Part shown: positions 36,388 to 44,203 of the stretch, piece by piece
How the letters are laid out: every line of letters starts with the position of its first letter
How positions within the stretch are numbered: position 1 is the first letter of the stretch
Assembly: GCF_000306945.1 (NCBI RefSeq)
Contig: NC_018518.1
Coordinates: 2,852,001 to 2,916,000 of the forward strand
Direction: 5' to 3'
DNA length: 64,000 nucleotides
Source of the DNA: Bordetella pertussis 18323
GTDB lineage: Bacteria; Pseudomonadota; Gammaproteobacteria; Burkholderiales; Burkholderiaceae_B
The notes under the pieces: model-generated
Seen by the model: only the letters and a program-made list of their open reading frames with translations
Told to the model about the DNA's origin: nothing
Database searches by the model: none
Translations under genes and position numbers: made by a program

Positions 36388-37017
36388 TCAATCCTTGTGC
36401 TTCAGTTGCTCAAGCACCGCAAAAGGCGACGGACGCTTGACAGCGGGCTCTTGGGAAGCCTCGCCGGACTCGGCCTGCGCACCCGGACAGACATCATGCC
36501 GGGGCACATAGGGGACGCTCAGAATCAGCTCGTCCTCAACCTGGGCCAACAGGTCGAAATTGTGCGAACCCACCACCTTTTCAGGCAGGTCGTCCGCGAA
36601 ATCTTCATCTTGCGTCTCGCTCAGGTCTTCGTCGAGGTCTTCCTCGGACTTGACCAGTTGCAGCACCACCGTGTTGTCGACTGGGTAGACGAACGGCTGG
36701 TTGCAACGCTGGCACACCAGCATCGGCGCCGCCCGCACCCGCAACCGCAGAAGCGGCTGCCCGGATATAGGGTGGCCGGTGCGGCTGCTGCCCTGCCCCG
36801 TCCCGCCCTCGACCGCCCAGCGCGCCAGGCCCGCCTCGCCGCCAGACTGCTCGGGCAGCCCCTCCATGAAGCGCGCAAGCCGCATCAGAGGAATCGAGCC
36901 CTCCAGCCGCTTGGCCTGCCGCGCAAACATGAACGCATCAATGTGGCTTTGTGCATTTTGCGCGTCCGTCCCGCTACCCATAGCCTCACCGTCAGGCGCG
37001 CCCTGCGTAGTGCTCAT
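36388..37017 (-). CDS. yceD: YceD family (DUF177) protein
   Basis: The 209-aa protein has the DUF177 core LRLRVRAAPMLVCQRCNQPF, VYPVDNTVVLQLVKSEEDLD, an acidic stretch, then NFDLLAQVEDELILSVPYVP. The CxxC (VCQRC) and a C-terminal Cys suggest a metal or structural site. YceD is linked to 23S rRNA/ribosome accumulation and always precedes rpmF. It starts at ATG 37017 behind a good sigma70 promoter and is the first gene of the fatty-acid cluster. Confidence 0.92.
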   Translation of the reverse strand: MSTTQGAPDGEAMGSGTDAQNAQSHIDAFMFARQAKRLEGSIPLMRLARFMEGLPEQSGGEAGLARWAVEGGTGQGSSRTGHPISGQPLLRLRVRAAPMLVCQRCNQPFVYPVDNTVVLQLVKSEEDLDEDLSETQDEDFADDLPEKVVGSHNFDLLAQVEDELILSVPYVPRHDVCPGAQAESGEASQEPAVKRPSPFAVLEQLKHKD

Positions 37018-37052
37018 ATCGAACTTCCTGCAAAAATGCCGCAAAATATTGG

Positions 37053-37082
37053 ATAATACCGTGGCTTACTGAACATCGTCAA
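37053..37082 (-). promoter_or_regulatory. Sigma70 promoter for the yceD-rpmF-plsX-fab unit
   Basis: On the minus strand TTGACG (37077-37082) and TATTAT (37053-37058) are spaced 18 bp, 36 bp upstream of the yceD start. It is the best promoter match in the divergent gap with maf. Confidence 0.65.
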
Positions 37083-37089
37083 ATAACGC

Positions 37090-37689
37090 ATGCCCGCCAT
37101 TCCTCCAAAGCTGATCCTCGCATCGAGCTCGCGCTATCGCCGCGAGCTGCTGTCCCGCCTGCGCCTGCCGTTTACCGCCATTTCGCCCGATGTGGACGAA
37201 ACGCCACAGCCTGGCGAAGCGCCCGCCGACCTGGCGCTGCGCCTGTCGGTCGCCAAGGCGATGGCCGTGGCCGCCACCCACCCGGGCAGCGTGGTGATCG
37301 GCTCGGACCAGGTGGCCACCGTCGACGGCGAACCCATCGGCAAGCCGGGCGGGTTCGAGCGCGCCCGCGAACAATTGCGCCGGCTGTCCGGGCGCGCCGT
37401 GGAATTCCACAGCGCCATGGCCGTCACCGACGGCGTGCACACGGAAACAGCGGATATTGTCACGCTGTGCCGTTTCCGCACGTTGACCGATGCGGCCATC
37501 GACGCCTACCTGCGCGCCGAGGAGCCCTACGATACCGCAGGCAGCGCCAAGGCCGAAAGCCTGGGCATCGCGCTGATGGACAGCATCCGGAGCGACGACC
37601 CCACCGCCATCATCGGCCTGCCGCTGATCGCGCTGACGCGCATGCTGGGCCGCTTCGGCCTGGATCCGCTGACGGGCCATCCGGCATGA
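37090..37689 (+). CDS. Maf/YceF-type nucleotide pyrophosphatase
   Basis: The 199-aa protein starts LILASSSRYRRELLSRLRLP and has SPDVDETPQPGE, VVIGSDQVATVDGEPIGKP and YDTAGSAKAESLG, the Maf family motifs. The YceF subgroup removes pyrophosphate from m7GTP and similar modified nucleotides (house-cleaning). It is divergent from yceD, a common arrangement. Its stop overlaps the next start (ATGA). Confidence 0.92.
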   Translation: MPAIPPKLILASSSRYRRELLSRLRLPFTAISPDVDETPQPGEAPADLALRLSVAKAMAVAATHPGSVVIGSDQVATVDGEPIGKPGGFERAREQLRRLSGRAVEFHSAMAVTDGVHTETADIVTLCRFRTLTDAAIDAYLRAEEPYDTAGSAKAESLGIALMDSIRSDDPTAIIGLPLIALTRMLGRFGLDPLTGHPA

Positions 37690-38396
37690 GCGGCGCCCTG
37701 CACCTGATCCCGGTCGGCCTGGGCGATGCGCCGCCGGAGCGCTGGCTGCCGGCCGACGTGCGCGCGCTGGCGGGCCGGCTCGACACCTATATCGCCGAGA
37801 ACGCCAAGACGGCGCGCGCCTTCCTGAAGCTGCTGGGCACCGTGCGGCCGCTGCAGGAAATCACCATCCACACCCTGACCGACGCCGTGCCGGCCGGCCA
37901 GATAGAACAATGGCTGGCGCCGCTGCGCGGCGGGGCCGAAATCGTCCTGGTGTCGAAGGCCGGCTGCCCCGCCGTGGCCGACCCCGGCGCGAAGGTGGTG
38001 GCGGCGGCCCATCGCCTGGGCCTGGCCGTGCGCCCCTGGGTCGGCCCCTCGTCCATCCTGCTGGGGCTGATGGCCAGCGGCCTGGACGGCCAGCGCTTCG
38101 CCTTCCACGGCTACGCGCCGGTCGACCCGGCCGAGCGCGCCCGGCAACTGCGCGCCTGGGAGCAGCACTCCGCCCGCCACGACCAGACCCAGATCCTGAT
38201 CGAAACCCCCTACCGCAACGGCGCCATGTTCGCCACCCTGCTGGCGGCGCTGCGTCCCGACACCCGCCTGTGCATCGCGCGCGCGCTCACTACCGGGGAC
38301 GAACTGGTGCAAACGCGCACCATCGCCGACTGGAAGAGGCAGCCGGCGCCCGAGCTGGACAAGAAGCCCACGCTGTTCCTGTTCCTGGCCCGCTGA
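37686..38396 (+). CDS. RsmI-like tetrapyrrole-methylase family SAM methyltransferase
   Basis: This 236-aa protein has the Corrin/porphyrin methylase fold: LHLIPVGLGD at the start, IVLVSKAGCPAVADPGAKVV, GPSSILLGLMASGL, then ETPYRNGAMFATLLAALRPD and CIARALTTGDELVQTRT. It resembles rRNA 2'-O-methyltransferase RsmI but is shorter and more divergent, so it is probably a paralogue with an unknown target. It is coupled to maf by a 4-bp overlap and lies 1 bp before amiD. Confidence 0.85.
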   Translation: MSGALHLIPVGLGDAPPERWLPADVRALAGRLDTYIAENAKTARAFLKLLGTVRPLQEITIHTLTDAVPAGQIEQWLAPLRGGAEIVLVSKAGCPAVADPGAKVVAAAHRLGLAVRPWVGPSSILLGLMASGLDGQRFAFHGYAPVDPAERARQLRAWEQHSARHDQTQILIETPYRNGAMFATLLAALRPDTRLCIARALTTGDELVQTRTIADWKRQPAPELDKKPTLFLFLAR

Positions 38397-38397
38397 C

Positions 38398-39225
38398 ATG
38401 CCCTGGATCACCCGCGCCGCGCCGATCGCCTGCCTGCTCGCCCTGGCCGGTTGCGCCGCGCGCGGCCCGGCCGGGCTGGACCTGGATACCTCGATCACGG
38501 CTGTCAGCCAGAGCAGCCGCGTGCGCGCCGTCGTGCTGCACTACACCAGCACGGGCAACGAGAATTCGCTGAAGATCCTCTCCGAGCGCAAGGTCAGCGC
38601 GCACTACCTGATTACCGACACGCCGCGCCCGCGCGTCTACCGCCTGGTGGACGAGACCCGGGCCGCCTGGCATGCCAGCATCAGCGCCTGGTACGACCAA
38701 TCGACCATGAACAGCACGTCGATCGGAATCGAGCTGGTCAACCCCGGCTGGACCAATGGCGAGGGAAACTGGACGCGCGGCGGCCACGGCGATACCGACA
38801 GCCGGCACTGGGCGCCCTACTCCGACGCGCAGATCGAAACCCTGATCGTGCTGCTGCGCGACATCGTGGCGCGGCACGGCATCGCGCCGGAGAACATCGT
38901 TGGCCACAGCGACATTGCCCCGCAGCGCAAGGTCGACCCCGGCCCCCTGTTTCCATGGCAGCGGCTGGCGCAGGCGGGCCTGGGCCGCTGGTACGACGAA
39001 GCCGGCGCGGCCGCCCACCTGGCCCGCCTGCAGACCGAGGGCGTGCCGGACATTGCCTGGTTCCAGGGCCAATTGGCCCGCCTGGGATACGCCACGCCGC
39101 AATCCGGCGTGCTCGATACGGCCACCCGCAACGTGCTGGCCGCGTTCCAGATGCACTATCGGCCAGCGCGCCACGACGGCCAGCCCGACGCCGAGACCGC
39201 CGCCATCATGCTGGCGCTGCGCTAG
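38398..39225 (+). CDS. amiD: N-acetylmuramoyl-L-alanine amidase AmiD, lipoprotein
   Basis: The 275-aa protein has lipobox LAGC (Cys 19) and an amidase_2 domain with zinc ligands in AVVLHYTSTGNENS, NSTSIGIELVN and IVGHSDIAPQRKVDPGPLF. A C-terminal peptidoglycan-binding domain ends VLAAFQMHYRPARHDG. AmiD is an outer-membrane zinc amidase that cleaves muropeptides. Its TAG stop (39223-39225) lies in the hexamer beside IS481-3, so the protein is complete although the element touches its end. Confidence 0.94.
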   Translation: MPWITRAAPIACLLALAGCAARGPAGLDLDTSITAVSQSSRVRAVVLHYTSTGNENSLKILSERKVSAHYLITDTPRPRVYRLVDETRAAWHASISAWYDQSTMNSTSIGIELVNPGWTNGEGNWTRGGHGDTDSRHWAPYSDAQIETLIVLLRDIVARHGIAPENIVGHSDIAPQRKVDPGPLFPWQRLAQAGLGRWYDEAGAAAHLARLQTEGVPDIAWFQGQLARLGYATPQSGVLDTATRNVLAAFQMHYRPARHDGQPDAETAAIMLALR

Positions 39226-39226
39226 C

Positions 39227-40269
39227 TGTGAAGATTCAATAGGTTGTATGCATGGTTCATCCGAACCGGATTTGAGAAACTGGAAATCGCCACCCCCCCA
39301 GTTCACTCAAGGAGCCCGGCCGGATGAACACCCATAAGCATGCCCGATTGACCTTCCTACGTCGACTCGAAATGGTCCAGCAATTGATCGCCCATCAAGT
39401 TTGTGTGCCTGAAGCGGCCCGCGCCTATGGGGTCACCGCGCCGACTGTGCGCAAATGGCTGGGCCGCTTCCTGGCTCAGGGCCAGGCGGGCTTGGCCGAT
39501 GCGTCCTCGCGCCCGACGGTCTCGCCCCGAGCGATTGCGCCGGCCAAGGCGCTGGCTATCGTGGAGCTGCGCCGCAAGCGGCTGACCCAAGCGCGCATCG
39601 CCCAGGCGCTGGGCGTGTCAGCCAGCACCGTCAGCCGCGTCCTGGCCCGCGCCGGTCTGTCGCACCTGGCCGACCTGGAGCCGGCCGAGCCGGTGGTGCG
39701 CTACGAGCATCAGGCCCCCGGCGATCTGCTGCACATCGACATCAAGAAGCTGGGACGTATCCAGCGCCCTGGCCACCGGGTCACGGGCAACCGACGCGAT
39801 ACCGTTGAGGGGGCCGGCTGGGACTTCGTCTTCGTGGCCATCGATGACCACGCCCGCGTGGCCTTCACCGACATCCACCCCGACGAGCGCTTCCCCAGCG
39901 CCGTCCAGTTCCTCAAGGACGCAGTGGCCTACTACCAGCGCCTGGGCGTGACCATCCAGCGCTTGCTCACCGACAATGGCTCGGCCTTTCGCAGCCGCGC
40001 CTTCGCCGCGCTGTGCCATGAGCTGGGCATCAAGCACCGCTTTACCCGACCTTACCGCCCACAGACCAATGGCAAGGCCGAACGCTTCATCCAGTCGGCC
40101 TTGCGTGAGTGGGCTTACGCTCACACCTACCAGAACTCCCAACACCGAGCCGATGCCATGAAATCCTGGCTACACCACTACAACTGGCATCGACCCCACC
40201 AAGGCATCGGGCGCGCTGTACCCATCTCCAGACTCAACCTGGACGAATACAACCTATTGACAGTTCACA
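39227..40269 (+). mobile_element. IS481: Insertion sequence IS481, copy 3, with unequal flanks
   Basis: This 1,043-bp element has standard IS481 termini. The flanking hexamers differ: GCTAGC at 39221-39226 on the left and CCTAGC at 40270-40275 on the right. The left hexamer is the amiD stop and the right one is the msrQ stop. Unequal duplications indicate that the element is a product of recombination between two IS481 copies, so amiD and msrQ were probably not neighbours. Confidence 0.95.
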
Positions 40270-40274
40270 CCTAG
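39324..40274 (+). CDS. tnp: IS481 transposase (copy 3)
   Basis: The 316-aa protein is identical to copy 2. The catalytic D, D and E motifs (AIDDHARVAF, LTDNGSAF, NGKAERF) are all present. The TAG stop comes from the right-hand hexamer shared with the opposite-strand TAG of msrQ. The transposase reads towards msrQ antisense. Confidence 0.95.
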   Translation: MNTHKHARLTFLRRLEMVQQLIAHQVCVPEAARAYGVTAPTVRKWLGRFLAQGQAGLADASSRPTVSPRAIAPAKALAIVELRRKRLTQARIAQALGVSASTVSRVLARAGLSHLADLEPAEPVVRYEHQAPGDLLHIDIKKLGRIQRPGHRVTGNRRDTVEGAGWDFVFVAIDDHARVAFTDIHPDERFPSAVQFLKDAVAYYQRLGVTIQRLLTDNGSAFRSRAFAALCHELGIKHRFTRPYRPQTNGKAERFIQSALREWAYAHTYQNSQHRADAMKSWLHHYNWHRPHQGIGRAVPISRLNLDEYNLLTVHT

Positions 40275-40933
40275 CGGGCGGCGCCGCGGCGCCGCCACCA
40301 GGCCGCCACCCGCCATCCCAGCAGCAGGGCCAGCACCGAGCCATAGAGCAGCGGCTGCTGCAGATCGTTCTTGCCGGCCTTGTGCCACCAGAAGTGCAGG
40401 ATGGCCAGCAGGCCGATGGCATAGACCGCCCGGTGCAGGGTCTGCCAGCGCTTGCCCAGCTTGCGCATGGCCCACTGGGTCGAGGTGGCCGCCAGCGCCG
40501 CCATCAGCACGAACGCGGCAAAACCCACGGTGATGAATGGCCGCTCGCCCACATCCTGCAGCATGGACACCGGATCCAGGCCGCGATCCCACCATACCCA
40601 GGCCAGGAAATGCAGGCTGCCGTAGAAAAACGCAAACAACCCGCACATGCGACGCAGCCGCACCAGCGCGGGCTGGCCGGTCAACCGCCGCAGCGGCGTG
40701 ATCGCCAGGGTGACCAGCAGGCACACCAGCGTCCAGGTGCCGGAGGACCGGGTCAGGAATTCGACGGGGTTGGCGCTCAGGCCGTCGTTGGCCCCCAGCC
40801 AGAACCAGCGCGCGAAAGGCAGCAGGCCGGCCACGAACAGCAGCGGCTTGATGCGCCCGATCGCGCGGGCTGTCAGGGGGGCGGCCGGCACGGCCCGCGC
40901 GGCGGCGCTCGCCTTGATCGCGTCATCGGCCAT
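40271..40933 (-). CDS. msrQ: Haem-binding membrane subunit MsrQ
   Basis: The 220-aa membrane protein has about six hydrophobic segments and histidines in FFYGSLHFLAWVWWDRG, QTLHRAVYAIGLLAILHFWW that fit ferric-reductase-like haem ligands. MsrQ passes electrons from the respiratory chain to the periplasmic methionine sulfoxide reductase MsrP, whose gene lies 7 bp upstream. Its stop TAG (40271-40273) is inside the IS481-3 flanking hexamer. Confidence 0.93.
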   Translation of the reverse strand: MADDAIKASAAARAVPAAPLTARAIGRIKPLLFVAGLLPFARWFWLGANDGLSANPVEFLTRSSGTWTLVCLLVTLAITPLRRLTGQPALVRLRRMCGLFAFFYGSLHFLAWVWWDRGLDPVSMLQDVGERPFITVGFAAFVLMAALAATSTQWAMRKLGKRWQTLHRAVYAIGLLAILHFWWHKAGKNDLQQPLLYGSVLALLLGWRVAAWWRRRGAAR

Positions 40934-40940
40934 GGGGACC

Positions 40941-41900
40941 TCAGTAATTGGCCCGCAGGTCCAGGCCCTGGTAGAGGCTGGCGACCTGCTCGGCGTAGCC
41001 GTTGAACATCAGGGTTTTGCGCTTGGGACTGAACAGGCCGTCTTCGCCGATGCGCCGCTCGGTTGCCTGGCTCCAGCGCGGATGCGGCACATCCGGATTG
41101 ACGTTGGCGTAGAAGCCGTACTCTTGCGGCGCGGCGTTCATCCAGGAGCTGACCGGCTGTTTCTCCACCAGCCGGATGGCCACCAGCGACTTGGCCGACT
41201 TGAAACCGTATTTCCAGGGCACGGCCAGGCGCACGGGCGCCCCGTTCTGGTTGGGCAAGACCTTGCCGTAGACGCCGAACACCAGCATCGTGAGCGGGTG
41301 CAGGGCTTCGTCCAGGCGCAGCGCCTCGACGTACGGCCAGTCGAGCACGCTGGAACGCACGCCCGGCATGGTGTCGCGCTGCACCGCGGTGACGAACTCG
41401 ACATACTTGGCGTTGCCGGTGGGTTCGACCCGCTGCAGCAGCGTCGACAGCGAATAGCCCACCCACGGAATCACCATGGACCAGCCCTCGACGCAGCGCA
41501 GCCGGTAGATGCGCTCTTCCATGGGCGCCAGCTTGAGCAGATCGTCGATGGCGTAGACGCCGGGCTTGCCGACCTCGCCTTCGATCGCGATTTCCCACGG
41601 CCAGGTGCGCAACCGGCCCGCGTGGGCGGCCGGATCGCCCTTGTCGAGGCCGAATTCGTAGTAATTGTTGTAGGTGGTGACGTCCTTGAAGGACGTGGGC
41701 TTGTCCACCACCGCATAGCGGGAATTGGGCGCGCCCGGCAAGGCGGCATCCTGTGCGAAGGCCGCGCGCTGCGCCCAGCCGGGCAGGCCCAGCGCCGCGG
41801 CGGCCAGGCCGGCGCGCGCAATCCAGTCGCGCCGTCCCTGCCAGACCGTCTCGGGCGTGATCTGCGACGACGGGATATCAGAGGGCTTGCGTATCAGCAT
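40941..41900 (-). CDS. msrP: Periplasmic methionine sulfoxide reductase MsrP
   Basis: The 319-aa molybdoenzyme has a twin-arginine signal ([20 protein letters not shown]) for export after cofactor loading. The molybdopterin-binding Cys is in [19 protein letters not shown], and other landmarks are [15 protein letters not shown] and [19 protein letters not shown]. It repairs oxidised methionines in envelope proteins. It forms an operon with msrQ. Confidence 0.96.
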   Translation of the reverse strand: MLIRKPSDIPSSQITPETVWQGRRDWIARAGLAAAALGLPGWAQRAAFAQDAALPGAPNSRYAVVDKPTSFKDVTTYNNYYEFGLDKGDPAAHAGRLRTWPWEIAIEGEVGKPGVYAIDDLLKLAPMEERIYRLRCVEGWSMVIPWVGYSLSTLLQRVEPTGNAKYVEFVTAVQRDTMPGVRSSVLDWPYVEALRLDEALHPLTMLVFGVYGKVLPNQNGAPVRLAVPWKYGFKSAKSLVAIRLVEKQPVSSWMNAAPQEYGFYANVNPDVPHPRWSQATERRIGEDGLFSPKRKTLMFNGYAEQVASLYQGLDLRANY

Positions 41901-42056
41901 GGAGATCTCCGGTGTAGGCGGGCATGCCGCCCGCTCTTACCCAAATAGACGGTGGCGTGCGCCGCGCTATTCCGTCGCCGGGCGACGGCAGCGCGCGCAT
42001 GGCGCCGATCCAGGTAAGACAGCGCACCGCGCCGGCCGTTCCCGCAGCCGGATCGC

Positions 42057-42728
42057 CTACACGCTCTCGATGCGGCCCGGCGAGCGCGCCAGCAGCCATT
42101 CGCGCAACACGGCCACGCTGTCGACCACCGCCTGCGGGGCACAGGCCTCCAGCTCCGCCAAGGTATGGGCGCCATAGGCGACACCCAGGCCGTGCACGCC
42201 GGCGTTGGCCGCCATCTGCAGGTCGTGCGAGGTATCCCCCACCATGACCACGGCGTCGGCCTCGTGCCCGAGCTCGTGCATGAGTTCCTGCAACATCGCC
42301 GGGTGGGGTTTGCTGAAGGTTTCATCGGCCGTGCGGGTGGCGTCGAACAGCGGCCCGAGCCCGGTGGCGGCCAAGGCCCGGTTCAGCCCCACGCGGCTCT
42401 TGCCGGTGGCGACCGCCAGGCGGACGTCCTGGCTGGCCAGGTCGGCCAGCAGTTCGCGCACGCCTTCGAACAGGCGCAGCTCCGAGTCGCGCAGCAGGTA
42501 GTGGGTCCGGTAGCGCTCGAGAAAACGCGGCACCATGGCCTGCGTCAATTCGGGCACGGCCCGGCGCAGCGCGCTTTCCAGCGACAGGCCGATCACCCAG
42601 CTGGCCGACGACGCCGACGGCACAGGCAGGTCCAGATCGCGGCAAGCCCCCTGTATGGCCGCCACGATGCTGTGAGTGGAATCCATCAAGGTTCCATCCC
42701 AATCGAATACCACCAACGAATAACCCAT
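42057..42728 (-). CDS. HAD-superfamily phosphatase (Gph/PGP-like)
   Basis: The 223-aa HAD IA hydrolase has motif I VVFDWDGTLMDST, motif II LAVATGKSRVGL, and motifs III/IV KPHPAMLQELM and VMVGDTSHDLQMAANAG. It may be phosphoglycolate phosphatase or another small-molecule phosphatase. It lies 2 bp after rluC, a pairing common in betaproteobacteria, so they are probably co-transcribed. Confidence 0.88.
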   Translation of the reverse strand: MGYSLVVFDWDGTLMDSTHSIVAAIQGACRDLDLPVPSASSASWVIGLSLESALRRAVPELTQAMVPRFLERYRTHYLLRDSELRLFEGVRELLADLASQDVRLAVATGKSRVGLNRALAATGLGPLFDATRTADETFSKPHPAMLQELMHELGHEADAVVMVGDTSHDLQMAANAGVHGLGVAYGAHTLAELEACAPQAVVDSVAVLREWLLARSPGRIESV

Positions 42729-42730
42729 GG

Positions 42731-43696
42731 TCAGGCCGTCTCCAGTTGTTTCAACAGCTTGAGGCAGGCGGGCGGCAGGTCCGCCGTCAAGCGCAAGGTT
42801 TCTCCCGTGAGGGGGTGAGGCAGCGTCAGCTGGTGTGCGTGCAGGAACATGCGTCCGAACCCGCGCCGCGCGAACGCGGCCCGGATTTCATCCGTCCCGC
42901 ATTTATCATCGCCGACGATGGGAAAGCCGCTGGACGCCAGGTGCACGCGGATCTGGTGGGTGCGGCCGGTGCGCAGCTCGGCATCGACCAGACTGTAACC
43001 GCCAAAACGCTTCCTGAGCGTGACAATGGTGTGGGCGGCCTGCCCCGCCTGGTCGACCCGTACGCGGCGCTCGCCGGACTGGGTGGTCCATTTGGTCAGC
43101 GCCAGGCGGATGTGCTGGCGGTCGTTGACCCAGTCGCCCTCCACCAGCGCCAGATAGTGCTTGTCGCCCTTGCCTTCGCGCAGCATGGCGTGCAGCGCCA
43201 GCAGCGCGCTGCGTTTCTTGGCGAGCATCAGCAGGCCGGAGGTCTCGCGGTCCAGGCGGTGCACCAGCTCCAGGAAGCGGGCCTGCGGACGGGCGGCCCG
43301 CAACTGCTCGATGACGCCGAAGGACACGCCGCTGCCGCCATGCACCGCCACGCCCGCCGGCTTGTCGATGACCAGCAGCGCATCGTCTTCGTACACGACG
43401 GGAAATTCCGCGCCGGGAACCGGCCTGGTCGCGCCCGGGTCGGGCAGGCGCAGCGGCGGTACCCGTACGACATCCCCCTCGACGAGGCGGTATTCGGCCG
43501 AGATGCGTCCCTTGTTTACCCGCACTTCACCGCCGCGGATGGCCTTGTAGATATGGCTCTTGGGGACGCCCTTGCACAGCCTGAGCAGGAAATTATCGAT
43601 ACGCTGGCCATCGTGCTCGGGGCCGATTGCCAGCATGCGGACAGCGGGTGGCGTGGTGCCAGGGGAAGTTTCTTTGCGCATTGCGGAAAGCGACAT
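42731..43696 (-). CDS. rluC: 23S rRNA pseudouridine synthase RluC
   Basis: The 321-aa enzyme has an N-terminal S4 domain (QRIDNFLLRLCKGVPKSHIY, GEVRVNKGRISAEYRL). The catalytic Asp is in ELVHRLDRETSGLLMLAK, and the C-terminal motif is RTGRTHQIRVHLASSGFP. RluC modifies uridines 955, 2504 and 2580 of 23S rRNA in E. coli. It is divergent from rne, the conserved arrangement. An alternative start is the ATG at 43681. Confidence 0.94.
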   Translation of the reverse strand: MSLSAMRKETSPGTTPPAVRMLAIGPEHDGQRIDNFLLRLCKGVPKSHIYKAIRGGEVRVNKGRISAEYRLVEGDVVRVPPLRLPDPGATRPVPGAEFPVVYEDDALLVIDKPAGVAVHGGSGVSFGVIEQLRAARPQARFLELVHRLDRETSGLLMLAKKRSALLALHAMLREGKGDKHYLALVEGDWVNDRQHIRLALTKWTTQSGERRVRVDQAGQAAHTIVTLRKRFGGYSLVDAELRTGRTHQIRVHLASSGFPIVGDDKCGTDEIRAAFARRGFGRMFLHAHQLTLPHPLTGETLRLTADLPPACLKLLKQLETA

Positions 43697-44203
43697 ATAA
43701 TCGGGACAGCCTTAAGGGGCTGAACAGCCGCCTGGCGTTGAGATGCAATATTCGTTAGCGTCTCCGTCGGACGCGCAGGCCGCATTGTACTGCCTGCTCG
43801 TTCAGCTCCGGGGTCTCTTGGTCGCCGGCGCAAGCGCGGCCTGTCGGACGGTGGTGTGGCACGATGCCCGCCTTCCTGGCAGCCCCCTTGCAAGCCGCAA
43901 GCGTCTCTGAAGCAACGCAAGAATCGTCGCAGATTTATATAAAGCACCAGGTGCGTACGGGTACCCAATCCCGCCGCAACTGACGTTCACAGCACTCATC
44001 CGTCAACCACTCAGTGAAGCTGACCCTCCTGCTGCCCGAACCCCGTGCCCTACGGCACGACGTGCCCGCCTGACCCGCGGCGGATACGCCTGGGCGGCCG
44101 CCCAGGTACGGTCCGCATTCTCTTGCCCGCTACAGTCCGCAGCCCGAGTGACCCGAGGTCACGCGCCGATATCGGCGCGTCATGACAACGGAGAACACCA
44201 CTC
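43674..44203 (+). promoter_or_regulatory. rne promoter and long 5' leader
   Basis: TTGCGC (43674-43679), a 16-bp spacer and a perfect TATAAT (43696-43701) form a good sigma70 promoter reading towards rne. Transcription from about 43708 would leave a leader of nearly 500 nt without a plausible gene. Long structured leaders let RNase E control its own mRNA in other proteobacteria. A TTTATATAAAG stretch at about 43934 could be a second start. I see no other gene between 43697 and 44203. Confidence 0.5.
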
